NCBI GenBank assembly: GCA_945859605.1
Contig: OX243811.1
Span: forward strand, 35,130,250 to 35,194,249
Source of the DNA: Lumbricus rubellus
Taxonomy: Eukaryota; Annelida; Clitellata; Crassiclitellata; Lumbricidae
Direction: 5' to 3'
Length of the DNA: 64,000 nt
This document shows, piece after piece, positions 20,668 through 34,219 of this stretch; position 1 is the first letter of the stretch, and each line of letters starts with the position of its first letter. Both the position numbers and the translations under genes were made by a program. Below the pieces are notes generated by a model. The model was given only the letters and a program-made list of their open reading frames with translations. It did not search any database and was not told the origin of the DNA.

Positions 20668-20744
20668 GCAATGGTCTTCATTTCACACCCAACTCCACAT
20701 AAATTAATGTCTGACCTAGCTATTTTTCTACAATTCTCGTACTG
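20668..20744 (-). mobile_element. Hairpin MITE, partial copy
   Basis: Reverse complement matches the left half of the copy at 17788 (CAGTACGAGAATTGTAGAAA ... GGAGTTGGGTGTGAAATG). Confidence 0.6.
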
Positions 20745-21119
20745 AGCTTATCGCATATATAATTACATTTCGTTTGAAACGTTTTGAACTGAGTTCAGCT
20801 TTGAGTTGCATCGTGCATTGGACCTGTTTAGAAACGGTGTAATTTAAGTTGGACTAAAATAATATTCTCTGTTCTCAACCGTCCTCGAGACGAGGGCTGG
20901 TCGCGTCATGCACAATTTTCTCCATTGCTGTTTGTTCTTGACTCTTTAATGTCATTGCTCATGTTATTAGGTTAGACTGAGTAGGCATTTTCTCATTCTT
21001 TGGTTCCACTATCTCCTAATTTCAATTGAAACCAATGGATATTTGTTAAATAACCATGTCTTGGTACTATCTTATTGCTTCTACAATAGATTACCCTAAT
21101 CAAGCGACACTCCTGAGTC

Positions 21120-21228
21120 CTGACGCCTTTTGAGTATTTTACTATTGTATCTCAACAAGTTGTACCACATTCTTTGTATACATGAATGAATGTTAATTTG
21201 TCTTTAGACAAATAAATGATTGATTTGA
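21120..21228 (+). mobile_element. Probable LINE 3' end
   Basis: A T-rich 3' end with CAAATAAATGATTGATTTG and a (GATTT)n tail like that of the LINE at 15826, in the opposite orientation. No coding part was recognised. Confidence 0.4.
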
Positions 21229-21590
21229 TTTGCAGTTTGGCCATGATTAGTGTTCTAACTTCTAAGGGCCAACATCACATGGCTGAAAAACACATTTTCA
21301 ATGTTTGATTGTGTCACCTTTAGCACTAGGTTGCACTTCTCGTATTATGTTGACAGCAATAGAAGTGAGAAGTATTGGACAAGCCTATGAAACTGAGAGG
21401 AAGACTTGCTGAACAAACATAGCACAGAATATAATTTTACAAACATAGATCAGTGTACAATTAATTACGCTCGCATGATTTAGCCGATAGACAAAAATAT
21501 TATGGCAATAGAAAACATGTGCCTTGCATCTAGAATGATAAAAGAATCGTTTGTAACTCCTCAAAGTCAACGAAAAGAACAATGGCCGCT

Positions 21591-24500
21591 TTATCCAGTT
21601 GCTACGAAAGCGTCTTTCCTTGCTCGGCATTGCAGAAGAACTTGAACACGAAGTTCATCAGAAGACATATCAACATTTGAAGCCAACACTGCATTCTGCA
21701 GATTGACGTCACCTGTTCGTAGGAATGGATTGTACTGCTTCTCTTCACCCATTGTAGATGGACACTAAAATGCATCAAAGCAAGTCAGTAGAACACTCGT
21801 AAATTTTGAGAACATATCAGGTAAAGCTATCACTTGAAAAGAACTAAAACGCTATAATGAATAATGACGAAAAAATATGACTTTGGGCTAGATTCAGCAC
21901 AAAACACTCCTGAGTTCTGTACAGAATTTAGAGACATTAAGCTAAGTGTGCTAGAAAGATGCTGATGTGAAAAATGTGTTGCAGGAACAAACAGGATCAA
22001 GAAAGCATGGATTCAGGCTAAGGAAGGTGTCTAAATGGCACAGAAGAATGAGTCAAAGGAGAATCTACAGACACTGACATAGACATTGAGAATTCGAGGA
22101 TCATTGAACTTTTGGGTTCTTCTGCAGCACATTCATGTGCACATAGTTGGTGCACCACAGAGCTTTTTAAAGGAAGTTTTAGAATTGCACATCTCCTTTT
22201 TTCCCTTCATCCTCCATGGGAATTACTCTCAATCGGAAAATAAAGACCTTTTACTAGTTTTAACTGCACCAAAGTGCTTCTACAACTGCACAAATTCATT
22301 TCGAACAGCACATTTCGTGTACAACTGCACGTTAAAAGTCATGGTGCACCATATAGTGCAGGTCAGCTATAGAACATAATAAAGAAGTAACTGTTTTTGG
22401 TAATATGGACATTTGATTACTGCATTTTTATCTGAAACCAATCTCAACGCTGTGGTAATTAAAATAAAGTTCTTAAATGGGCTTCAGACAAACACATCAG
22501 ATACGAAATCTGACACCCTAAAGCTTTCCCCAATATTGAAGAATCCAGTTTGTCCATATCATAATCTAAAAACAAGAAAACCTATGAAGCCTTTATTGCC
22601 TGGCTGAGACTTACCGTTGGCATGCGAGATTTTCTAAGCTGAGCAAAGTGTCGGAATTTTTCTTGCACTGTTGCATTGTTCGGTTCCAACTGGGCAGCAA
22701 ATTCCAGGTTTGCCAATGAATATTCATGACCTGGAACAAAAGAAAACAACAAGTTCACCTATTAGTTCTACTAAAGATTTTGATCAGATATAAAACAATT
22801 TATTGTTTCAATCTATGAAAATTGTTGATTTACTTCAGTATTCAACGTAGCTTAGGACCATTTTGCTGCAACAGAAGCCAGAAAAAATTGCAGTCTAATT
22901 TATATTGGTACCTAGGACAGTAACCACAAATATCCTTGCACTCAAATGGAATGATTTAGCAATGATATGCGACATGTTTGACCAAGAATGAATCTGTGCA
23001 AGAAAGAGCCTTAAAATTGATTTTTGATTTTGATCAGTATGAAAAAGTATCAGCTGCATTAAGTTAACAGAAAATTAAGCTGGCAAAAGTTATTTAAAGA
23101 GCCAGAACAAAAACTTCTTAAAAAAATTGGCAACTGCTTCTACTTGATTAATTCTATTCGTTTGTTGTGGTTATTATCACAAATATAAATATAAAATGCA
23201 TCAGATAAAAATGCAGTAATCAAATGTCCATATTGCCAAAAACAGGGATGGACATGACTACATTAATATCGATTAAACCTTTTAATAGTATCACACAAAA
23301 CATAAAAATTGACATATGAATGTATGTATGTACCTGGGCTTCTTATAGCGTGCATTTTAAGAGTGTGTGCACTGTGCACATGGCTGTCCAAGAGCATAAC
23401 AGAGCAGGGTTATTGCACAACACAGTGCTCTATGCATTGCATATAATATATTATGTGTTAAATGGATGTTTTCTATACTCAAACACAGTCATAACTATAT
23501 ATAGTGTAAGCCAGTCAATAATGCAATTTTATAGACAAAGCCAAAGTTTCCTAGATATACAACTCCAGTATTTGAGCCGCTGTCAACAGACAGTAAATGA
23601 CAAAATCACTTTCTCCCAAGAAATTAACGTCGCTTTTAAATACCATGCTACATGTTAAAAGATAGCACTTAGTATAATCATATGCTAAACTGCAACAGAG
23701 ATATACCTGGCCACAAAAGTACATCGTCGGGAAGATGAGACAAACGATCCAAAGAGCGAAGCATCATCGAACCGGTGCCTTCAAAGATGCGTCCTTAAAA
23801 AACATTAAAATATGTACATGCGTAAACACAAATATAACAATACACACTTGATGATACATTGCTCCCTTTGCTCTACCAATTAACTTACACATCTACCCTT
23901 GCTTAAATATCAGTCAAGCAAGGTAAAAGCTGAGAAATGCCTCATCAGTGCATTCATGATGCTGCTTCAACGCTTTGGCCACACGGCCAGATACATCTCT
24001 GTAGCAAAAGTCATGAAATGCCTTGTTTGTCTTAATTAATTTAGCATTGAACTGACTGCAAACACAATGTGGGAACATCGGGTAACAACAATCTAAAGGT
24101 GTTCAATCAAAAAATAAAGATAATTTGAAAATTACAAGAAACAACATCTTTGGAGCTGCGAGAAAGGATAAAGCAAGAGCAATACAGTCATTTGAATAAT
24201 AACATTCTAGTCACAGTGTGCAAGCAGCGTCCAATAGGTCTAACAACAAAGCATCACCATAACTTGTTATTGTGAGACCAAATGTCAAGTCAGCCCTATT
24301 TTCTCTATTGAAGAAAATGCATAATTATACGTGCTTATAACCTTAACAGACAATGAGAACAATCAGAAACAGCACTGCAATTCAATGTAGTGTCATGGCT
24401 TAAGTACTCTGTAAATCTACAACATGGAGCAAAATACATAAAATATTTACCAATTCCTCCGATGAACAAATGATCACCAGAGAAGAGGTTACTCGTTGCG

Positions 24501-27417
24501 CCAAATTGCGACCCATCAACCAGATAGACGACATGGCCAAGAGTGTGACCTGGAGTCTCGAAAACAGTCACCTGTAGTCGACCGAACTTCAGCCGGTCAC
24601 CATCGGTCACTGGACTGAAAACATAAAACATTGTATAACAGGGCCTGAACTTTGATCACTGTAAAACAGCAATGGTTATCAAATAAACCCAGGTCTATCT
24701 TTGTCAGTTGTTTATAAGCAAAGTTATATCAAAAAATTCTTTCTGCATCCAATGGATGAACTCTAAACAGTCCAATGAGTCCATTTACAAATCCATACAA
24801 ATTCAAATCTTCCTCATTCAAATTTTATTTATATACCGTATTTCTCTTGGTCAGTCTGTTTTTGTATTTCTTACCCATAATTAAACCAAAAATGACATAC
24901 GTCAGAAGTGCCGCTGAATTTAATTTTTACAGACAGGTAGGTCTTACTGTGTAACAGCAGGAATATTCTCTCTTTTTCCACCATATATCTCAATTGATGG
25001 AAACTTTTTCTTCCATTCCTTGTTTCCAGCACTGTGATCCCTAAATACAAAATGCAGTAATCAATATTACTTTTCAAGATTTGTATCATGACAAACATGA
25101 TTAATATTAATTAGTCTTCAAAAACGAAAGTAGGCCTGCACGTATGTTACAGATGTCAAACGATTTGTAAATATTGCCCCAGGTACGTGAGAACATATGG
25201 ATGAATACACAACTGTACTTCACTCCACTACTGAACAATGACTGCTTCCTCTTAGCCAATAAATCTGTGAGGAGAGCATTCCAGCAGTGCTCACTGACTG
25301 TCCAAAAACTGTGCTGGCTTCTATAGTCAGTTGAAACACTCATTTAAAGATTGAGCTTCAGCAACCACATAAAAGATCTGCCAGCAGTTGAGCTTGATAT
25401 TTGTACAGTTTCTTCACTTATTTTATAATATAATCATTAATCAGTCGTTAATGAACTAAATATATTTACGAAGTTGATTGACTCACCAGTGCTTGTGAGT
25501 TGTTAATATGGCAACTGGTGCTGATGCCTTTCTCTCATTTAAGATTCTCTACAGCATAAACATCGACATGATTCAGTCTCTGTTTCACAGTTGACTTTAT
25601 CTTCAAAATGTCAATAACAAACCCTTTTCTATACATACAATATAATCTATGATTTCATGACTGCCACTTGATTCAAAGGGTTTTGCGATTTCCGTCACAC
25701 CACAGTGACCACAAGGCTCAAATGGCTTGACTTGTCACTTGATTCCTAAGCCAGATGGACAGATATAAGACAATATACATGCTTTACTGCTTTTTAAGAG
25801 AGCAATCTTAATATTTGTCACATTTTCCAGTCAGATATAAACTAGAGCAATCAGTGTGGACCAACTGTGACCGCAGCTGCAAAATATGAAGAAAAATACA
25901 TATCATACCTGAACTGCTTCAGGATCTGCAGGATCAACCAGAATCGAAATTTTGTACACCTCATCAGTGATCAAATACCCATAATTATCCATAGACATGA
26001 CCAACGGCAGTATTGTCAACCCTACAAAAACAGAATTAGCAAAGCCTTCTTACAGACAGGCGGAAAAAATTAAAGAATTCCATAATAAGCAGAACACAAT
26101 GCATAAATGTAGGCCCATGTACCAACAGGATCTCTAAAATAGCACGTTAGAAGAACCTCTAAAGAACATAGCACACATGTTTGTGCAACTTAAGACAGGT
26201 TAAAACGATGACAAAATGTGACAGCATTTGCACGCAAGGGAAGATGGTACCAACTGAAAGGAAGCATATAATATTATATTAGTTTAAGATGAATTGCACA
26301 GCCAATCATCAGCATATATCTCCATGAACAGCAGCATACAATAATTGTTCTCCCAACGAGACTTGAGACTGGGATCCTATGAAGAACAAAACTTTTACAG
26401 GACTTCGTAGATTAGATGACAAAAATCCGTGCACAAACACCATATAGCCGACGTGATGCATAGCTGAATAAAACTACGGTAAACAGGTCTGTGGAAAATT
26501 TTCACTGCTTAATTACCCATATGTAATATATAATCAGTGGCATTTCCAGGAAAACCTGATATTCCTTGGAAGTTTATCCACTTCAGAATTAACCCCGCAT
26601 GGCAACCTCACAAGTAATACTTGTATTAACTCACAATGCTACTGTCACTAGCAGCCACTCCACAATATTTTGTTCAAAAATCATTTATCAATATCACAGC
26701 ATCTAGACAATAAGCAGCTCCATGGTTTAATCATTCATGAATCCACATCTTATTTAAGTGATGCTGATGAACAAAAATACAATAGCATGAATTTAGAAAC
26801 ATACCATTGGTAGTGACTGGCGTAACATGCGAATGGCCAATTACGCCAAACTTCTGGACTGATTTTTTCACTCCCCATCGGTAGTAGTGATAGCCAATCG
26901 GTGTTTTAGTGTATAGAAAGTATCTGAAACAAAGTCAAATGAGGAAATAAATAAAGTGCATGGAAAATACGGTAAAACGGCATTATTGACAGGATCCTTG
27001 TAACGTCTTGTACACGTATTTGCATCAATTTGTATAACCACATGCAGACTAATTCAAATTAAAAGTGAATTGATTTTAGGCTATTAGTTAGCATGTTCAC
27101 TTCAGCATACTTAAGAATGTCACTCGATGTGCTACAGCCTCAATGGACTCATTAAGCTTATACTGTGAAGTTTCACTTTTCCAGACAAAAAACCCAACAA
27201 ATTGTCTCAATTATTAATAGGCGGCACACATTCGCCAGTAGTGCGCTACATAAATTTGATCACCTGTTTTCTGATTACCTAAACTAGCAATGCGAAATTA
27301 TTGTAGGCCGTACTGTATTTTAAAAAGAATATTCCCGTTTCTTGGCATTTTGCGATACAACAGAAAAGCGACGCCAAACACGCCAACGGCTAGCACCACA
27401 TCAGACAACGTCGGCAT
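21591..27417 (-). CDS. PNKD: PNKD-like / glyoxalase II-type metallo-beta-lactamase protein, complete nine-exon gene
   Basis: Exons (minus): 27417-27314, 26923-26805, 26021-25909, 25548-25487, 25040-24948, 24614-24451, 23793-23707, 22730-22615 and 21764-21591; 1032 coding bases, 343 residues, all phases consistent. The N-terminus MPTLSDVVLAVGVFGVAFLL is a membrane anchor, as in PNKD long isoforms, followed by TKTPIGYHYYRWGVKKS, close to the PNKD linker. The hydrolase domain has DNYGYLI, the metal motif TTHKHWDHSAG, GHTLGHVVYL, SGDHLF and WPGHEY, so all expected metal ligands are kept. The C-terminus CPSTMGEEKQYNPFLRT matches the family. Glyoxalase II relatives hydrolyse glutathione thioesters; PNKD itself is a membrane-linked member with a neuronal role in vertebrates. 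The exact substrate here is unknown. A hAT MITE lies in the last intron. Confidence 0.93.
22158..22343 (-). mobile_element. hAT MITE (CAGGGCT family), copy 1
   Basis: Inside the last PNKD intron. Flanked by 8-bp duplications GTGCACCA (22150-22157 and 22344-22351). Its reverse complement matches 33851-34049 and 35099-35281, sharing GAAGCACTTCTG- and AACTGCACGTTAAAA-type blocks. Its ends are diverged (CAGAGCTTTTT at the left). Confidence 0.8.
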
Positions 27418-27839
27418 AGTCTTTTTCCATTCGAAACTCTTGCTATTAAATAACAAATATCACATAATAACCATCGCGAAGCTACGAACCGCAACTGCGA
27501 CTTTTGAACCTTACTGTACTGAACATTAATGAATAGGAAACATTTTCGCAATGGCTCATGGGAAATACGGGAACTATGTTTGTCGAACCAATGAGATATA
27601 ATAATTATTAGGGCCTACATGTTTAACGACACTGCCATATCAGAGATGATCAGTGTCGCCCTCCTCATTTATTCATGATTGGGAATATACCCCGCAGTCG
27701 ATCGAGTCGTGGGCTACGATCGCCTTGGCTTGGCCGACGATCGACTCTATCGACTTTGTCGACTTGGCCTAGTTTTGTCTCTTGCTCCGATAGGCCTACC
27801 ACTGCAGTTATGTGATCTCAAAATGAAATTATACGATAT

Positions 27840-27876
27840 ATATATATATAAATATGTATATATATATATATATATA
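27840..27876. repeat. (TA)n microsatellite
   Basis: TA-rich dinucleotide run with one AATATG break, between PNKD and the CRE array. Confidence 0.9.
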
Positions 27877-27899
27877 GTAGATCTGTGTCATAATCTGTT

Positions 27900-28346
27900 T
27901 GACGTCACAATAGCTTAATTTCGTATTATCAGTGAGTTTATACTTTATAGTAGGCTAGTTTTGCTCTATAGGCCTAGTCGTAGTGACGTCACAATAGACC
28001 TCGTTTCATAGATTCTGTAAATGAATTTCAATAATTATTACGGTTGTCTAGATCTGTGTAACCTAGGCCTATAGCCTATAATCGAAGTGACGTCACAATA
28101 AGCCTTAATTGTTTATATTCTCAAAAATGCACTTCTATGATAGTACATTATTTTGCATCATAATCAAAGTGACGTCACAATGGGCCTCAATTGTTTCTAT
28201 TCTTAAAATGCACTTCTATAAAAGATAATAGGCCTAGTACATTTGTATCATAATCGAAGTGACGTCACAATAAAGCTAGTCTTTTGAATTATCGAAGTGA
28301 ACTTATAATTTAATAGTGAAATTGTATCGCAATCAGAGTGACGTTA
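27900..28346. promoter_or_regulatory. Array of five CRE palindromes plus one variant upstream of PNKD
   Basis: TGACGTCA at 27900-27907, 27984-27991, 28088-28095, 28170-28177 and 28260-28267, plus TGACGTTA at 28339-28346; spacing is 79-104 bp. Flanks are also repeated (AATCGAAGTGACGTCACAAT; ATTGTTTCTATTCT; ATGCACTTCTAT), so this is a degenerate tandem repeat whose best-conserved part is the CREB/ATF site. It starts about 480 bp upstream of the PNKD ATG and could be a cAMP-responsive enhancer; that role is inference. Confidence 0.7.
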
Positions 28347-28349
28347 CAT

Positions 28350-29330
28350 GCATAGACCTATAGTTTTGTATTCTCAAAATTAATTAAATTAGGCCTATAT
28401 GATAAAATATTTCTGAGTCGAGTCGATGAAACAACGATCGACTCGACTGGTAAGTCGACGATTTTTCGATCGACTCCACGTAGTACTTGGCCGAGTTAAG
28501 ATCGAGCTAGTTTAGCCTACTTATAGGCTTATATTAAGTTAGAAATATTTGGAGGCAAGGATAAGGCTAGTTGAGATTTGGGTCATCTCAAATAATCTGT
28601 CAACGCAGCATCACTTGCCAATAGCTGTATCCTCGAGTGTATACCGATGAAATGATGTCTTGGAATTGATCGGGGGGGGGGGGGCTGAACTGAAACGGCG
28701 TCTAAATTCATCGGTCATTGTTGCGCCTTTATAAAAGTCAGCATTTTGAGTGTTAATAGGCCTAGGCCTAGTCGTTTTTCTGTGCTGTCCTGCTTATGAA
28801 ATGTGGATAGATAGTACTGTAGGCCCACTATAATATCCGATGGAAAACTTATGATTCTTCTGCGCAACGTCGATTATTCGCTTATCAAAAGAATCAATAA
28901 AGTCAAAACTACTGAAAGGAAGCAAATGAGCAGTTAAAAGCCTAAAAACAACAGTTAAGGAAAAGATTAGCTGTAGCAATGCAGTACACTGTACAGCACA
29001 ATACATTGAACGGTTTTAATTACTCAAAGTTCTTGGTATTCCACTCCTCTGAGATTGATTGGGGTTCTCAGCGCACGTCATTGAAGACATCGTCTGTAAA
29101 TCAAAACAAGCTTTTGTACACTCGAGTCTTTGTGGTGAATGGTTTGACAGGCAACAGACTCCATGATGGTGTACGTCCACCAAAGTGGCATCGATAACAA
29201 TGCTGTAATGCATCACCAACATGACGAGGTTTTGCCAACGAGGCCTTACGATCGAGGGTCAGGGTCTTCTATTATTTTAAGGGAAATTAAGGCTGATACT
29301 ACAACGGCTTCTGCCAGGCAATAAGTTTAG
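28350..29330. other. Intergenic region with CGATCGACTC motifs and a G tract
   Basis: CGATCGACTC-type motifs cluster at 28416-28495 and also at 27697-27765, on either side of the CRE array. A G run occurs at 28671-28683. A 68-residue minus frame at 29222-29016 is unrecognised. Confidence 0.35.
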
Positions 29331-29331
29331 G

Positions 29332-29492
29332 CAGTAGCCTATGAGAATTGTGGAAAAATAACGGGGGGGGGGGGTTGGCCTAGCTATGATAAACTTGAAA
29401 TTGGGGTATGAAAAACATACTTTAACATGGGGCTCTAAGAAAGACTGGAGGGGTTGAACCCCCTCCCCAACCCCCCGGCGATTCTCACCCTG
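29332..29492. mobile_element. G/C-tract hairpin MITE, copy 3
   Basis: Very similar to 7961-8112, including TTGAAATTGGGGTATG and the G/C runs. Ends TGAGAATTGTGG and CGATTCTCACCCTG. Confidence 0.75.
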
Positions 29493-29494
29493 AG

Positions 29495-30420
29495 TTTAGG
29501 ATATAGGCCTACGGTAGGTCTACGACTCTACGTAGGCCCTACTCATAGCAAAGGCTACATTTGACATGTTGTGTTCCAAGAAAGACGTACGATTCCCTAT
29601 TGCTGCTATCCAGCTCGGTTAGGCCATTCCGGTCATTTCCTCCACATTCTTAATTCTCCTGTCGGAAAGAACAATTAACTGGGTACTCCCAAAACGGGGT
29701 ACTCCATTAGACCTCGCTCACATTATCTAGGGATTGATTACAACGCTGTGATTCGTTGTGCTCCGTTTCTTTAGTTAGGCCTATAGTCAATGCTCTCTAA
29801 TACCTGTAAGCCTATAATGAGAATGTCGGTAGCCTACCGACGATAGGTAACGCTGCGTGTGTAGCCTAAGCCTATCTGGTGCCATTCGTAAACTTGGCAC
29901 CATCATCATCATCAGCGAAGTCTTTAGGTGTCTGCAGGATGCTGCACGGAATCTAGTTTGCTGCAGCAGCTGATGTATAATAAGCTATCAATTGGTTGTT
30001 GTTGTTGGTGCAGTTCAGTTCAGCGAGAGCCTTCTGCCAGAAGCGGAATAAGTATTGAACTGATTCTCATCAATACTTAATCTGCTTGACAGAAGTCTAA
30101 CGCACATCCATACAACGTCATGTAGACCTATAGGTCGCTGTCGCTGAATATCATGGCTGTCAGTCTTTGTGACGATCACCTGCGTCCGCTTACTCTGCTC
30201 CAAACAATTTTCAGTACCTCATACGATTTTTGTTTATTAACTGACTTTCGGTTTTCTCGTATAGGCCTATACCACATATCAAATGTCTGTAGAATTTGCA
30301 GAGCCTATTTCTACTGTCTTTGGGTGCGGTCTGTTTACACCTCAGACTCGTATCGGGCAGGCTGATGTGTTTGTCGATGTGATGACAGTTTCATAGTTCT
30401 CTGCTTCTGATTCAATTTCA
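29495..30420. other. Intergenic, nothing recognised
   Basis: No splice-bounded conserved exon or terminal repeat was identified. A short CATCATCATC run lies near 29900. Confidence 0.35.
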
Positions 30421-30424
30421 TTCT

Positions 30425-30568
30425 ATAGTTGTAGGCCTACATTCACTTATAGTTGTAGGTCTACATTCACTTATAGTTGTATGCCTACATTCACTTATAG
30501 TTGTGGGCCTACATTCACTTATAGTTGTAGGCCTACATTCACTTATAGTTGTATGCCTACATTCACTT
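30425..30568 (+). repeat. 24-bp minisatellite, six copies
   Basis: Units of CTACATTCACTTATAGTTGT plus ANGC vary at one or two positions (AGGC, AGGT, ATGC, GGGC). The unit overlaps the TAGGCCTA-type palindrome. Confidence 0.92.
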
Positions 30569-30569
30569 C

Positions 30570-31900
30570 TCAACAGTCAGAGAGGAAATTTAAACCTGCA
30601 GCTTTCGTAAGTGGATTCTTAAGATCTTTATGTATTGCTACATCTTACCTCGATCGTCATAGGTTGATGGTGGTCCTCTCCATTGTTCCTCTCCATTGTT
30701 CCTTGTCTCGTTGACTATTACAAGTTATCCATGTATGGACAAACTCAAGAGTGAGTTGGTCAGACTCCACCGAAATACACCTGCATGCCAAAATGCTTTC
30801 TCCACTTGCAATAGCCACCACACGTAATTAATCACTAATAATTATTACTGTCTACTAATTAGTTACTGTGCTATTATTAATTACCATTTATCTCCACCAT
30901 AATTTTGTCTGTCCTTCTTCTAAAAACATGATGAACCGAAAATGTCTATCATAGAGATGAACACCGATGAACTTAACAGATAGAAACTGTGAAACGACGA
31001 ACACACTGGTCATTCGTGTTATGAGGAATCAACTGGACAGACAGTTATTTATAGTCTACTGGTCATTCTCGTCACACTCGCTTGACCTGCAAGCTTGACC
31101 GGAAGTAGACAATGAACACTTGATCGTTGCATTGTTTGGCAAATATTGCTTATATACTTCGACTCAATGGTGAATCCATTTCGCGATGGGTAGGAAGGGT
31201 TGGACGTGACAACTGGTGCAACCGTTGAAACCCCATCAGCCACTAGCAACTCCTTAGAGTCCTCAGGTCCAAGTTTATCTCCTTAGTGTGCCTGGAAAGA
31301 GAATCTTTTCCAGCGCAGTAAAGACGCTAGAGATGCCTATCTATGGAGATGTAGAATCATGAGGGCTTGCCCCCCCCCCCCCCTTCAGAAGTGTCGGGCG
31401 TCACGTGAACTTTCCGCCCTCGGGGAATCCGGCGCCATGCATTGTTGTTGTTGCTGCTGTTGTTGTTTTTAACGACTTGTGATCAGCGCCACCTAGCCGT
31501 TCAAATGTACACTTCGGCTTTCGACCACGACACGTTCGTTACGACGACGACAGTCATGATGTTATGATGGAACGTGGCCACTGCAGTGAACTATTTGGGC
31601 TATTGTTTGAATCACCGCCATATATGCACACCAGCATGTCTATCAATCAATGCCTTAGGCCTCAACATAAGCACACACACACTGCCAACCATCTCGAAAC
31701 TTCGATAAAGCCACCCCACCACCCCACCATCCTCCATAATTGTTTGTGACGCACTATCGGCTCTTCAAAACTATTTAAAACGCGTGATCAAATTCTTCGC
31801 ATCATGAGTCTAGGACTCTAGGTGTAAGTCTGGCGCAATCAATGAAGGAAATATTGAATTGATACGGCACACTTATTATTTTATTTGAATGTGCATCTGG
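30570..31900. other. Intergenic, nothing recognised
   Basis: Contains a C run (31370-31383) and a TTGTTGTTGCTGCTG run near 31445. No gene is supported. Confidence 0.35.
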
Positions 31901-31907
31901 ACACTGA

Positions 31908-32274
<367 letters not shown>

Positions 32275-32289
32275 ACTATGTTTTGTTAA

Positions 32290-33850
32290 TTCGAGTCGTT
32301 GTTCCGATTGTATTTCTACATCACTCTCGCTCTTCGCCTGTGTGTGGACTGGAACAGGGTCTTTTGTTTCTCCCGAAATCTCTATCATTCCAATACATCT
32401 GTGGGGGAAGGAATGAGGGCAATTGTAACACTCTGACACAAAGTGCAGAGGATCAACAAGGTCGCGGGATCGATACCTGCAACACCACCTCAAGAAAAAA
32501 TGTCGAGAAATGGGATGTGCTGAACGCATTGCATGGCTGCCAAAAATTGAATTCAACTTCTGTAATAACTTACGATCATCCATTCATATACTTTGAATTG
32601 TAATGAAACAGCGTGTTTTGAAATGATCAAAGAAGATTATCAGTTTATTTATTTCACTCTTTCTCTTACAATCGTTTATGTTTGTCTGTGTAGGCCTACC
32701 TCTCCGCTCTTCCTATTGAATAGCATTAGGCCTATATTATTGCCTCTCTGTCCCATTAGCCGTTTGTCTCGCTGTCTCCCTATCCATATCCGCCTGCCTT
32801 AATTGTTGCTGCTGCTGACCTGCGTGCAATAATTCGTTGAGTATTCGTTGAGTATTCAGTGAGATGGATTTGGCTTCGTTGAAAGATTAATGAATTGGTC
32901 GACGCATTCAACAAAACGATATTGCCTTCGGTCACGCAAACCGCACGCGCGTGTCTAATCAGTCTCACAGCTGCACACCTGCTGATGCTGCTGATGCTGA
33001 TGCTGCTCTAGAGTACTGAAAAGCAGGAATCTATAGGATAAGAAATAGATAAGAAGGGCGAGCAGTACACCTTGAAACTATGCGGAAAGGTGGGTAGGGT
33101 GAGATGAAGTAGAACAGAGAAGATTTTAAGCCTTAAACAACGGAGATGATTAAAGCAAAAGATGAAATAAAAATAAAGGCGAAAATAAAGGCAGAAATTT
33201 TGTGACCCGCTGGAAGAAAAGGTACCGTGGAACTCTGGAATGCATCTACTGAAAAAAATCAAGATTTAGTGTCGGCCCACAGGCCGGGTCACTTAGTTTT
33301 TCACAAATTTGGTGTTAGCCTACGTGTTTGAGCTGCTATCCATTGTCATGAATAATGTTGCGGAAGTCCAATTTTTCTAAATATTTTATTATCACTGTGT
33401 ATATGAAACTTACGCATGGTGCAACACGATGAGGTATGAAAAATTTTCACAAATGAGGTTAAGCCCCATAATTAATTAATCATCTCTTTATTATTTCGAG
33501 TACCCGTTTTAAGTACGCTAACCTTACCATGCATAAGATAACTTCACAGATTTATAATAATAATAATAATAATAATAATATGATATATTCAATGCAGTTG
33601 ACGTCGATTCAGGTCTATAGTCTGTTTTTAGGTCTATTATACTAGAGAAGAGTAGGCCTATGCAGCAGACATTCTTTTGTCACTTCCATGCATGAGACGT
33701 TTACAAATCTGCCAGTTCTCTTGGACTAAGATCAACTAATATTTTTAACACACAGCTTAAATTCATTACAGTAACCGGCAAGCTAGGCACTATAGTGCTT
33801 GTAGTCTACAATGACGTGAGTCCTTTACTTGTCTACAGCTGTCATCAGTG
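32290..33850. other. Intergenic, nothing firmly recognised
   Basis: Minus-strand sequence near 32540-32440 resembles the unclassified block near 15456. An (AAT)n run lies at 33557-33580. No gene is supported. Confidence 0.35.
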
Positions 33851-34049
33851 CAGGGCTTTTTAACGTGCAGTTGTAGGCTACACAAAATGTGCAGTTCTAA
33901 ATCGATTTGCGCAGTTGTAGAAGCACTTCTGTTCAGTTGAAACTAGTTGCAAAAGGCCATTTTCCTCCGATTAGGAGTAATTTACCATGAAGGATGGGAA
34001 AGGAAAGAAGGAGTTGTGCAGTTCTAAAAATTCCTTAAAAACAGCCCTG
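33851..34049 (+). mobile_element. hAT MITE (CAGGGCT family), copy 2
   Basis: 199 bp starting CAGGGCTTTTTAACGTGCAG and ending AAAAACAGCCCTG, with perfect 8-bp duplications CATCAGTG (33843-33850 and 34050-34057). No coding capacity. Confidence 0.92.
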
Positions 34050-34143
34050 CATCAGTGGACAATGGACATAGACTATCTCACCAGCCTCACTATCACTGTT
34101 GGGTTGTCCTACGACATGCAAACAATCAAACAATTTTTGGCTA

Positions 34144-34214
34144 AAAGAAGAAGAAGAAGAAGAAGAAGAAGAAGAAGAAGAAGAAGAAGAAGAAGAAGAA
34201 GAAGAAGAAGAAGA
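34144..34214. repeat. (AAG)n microsatellite
   Basis: About 23 units of AAG/GAA. Frames across it give only Glu, Lys/Arg or Ser runs. Confidence 0.95.
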
Positions 34215-34219
34215 GCAAA

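Noticed and set aside
30425..30568. CRISPR-like array
   Set aside because: Units are contiguous 24-bp repeats without unique spacers in an animal genome; the 22-bp array at 5955 is rejected for the same reason.
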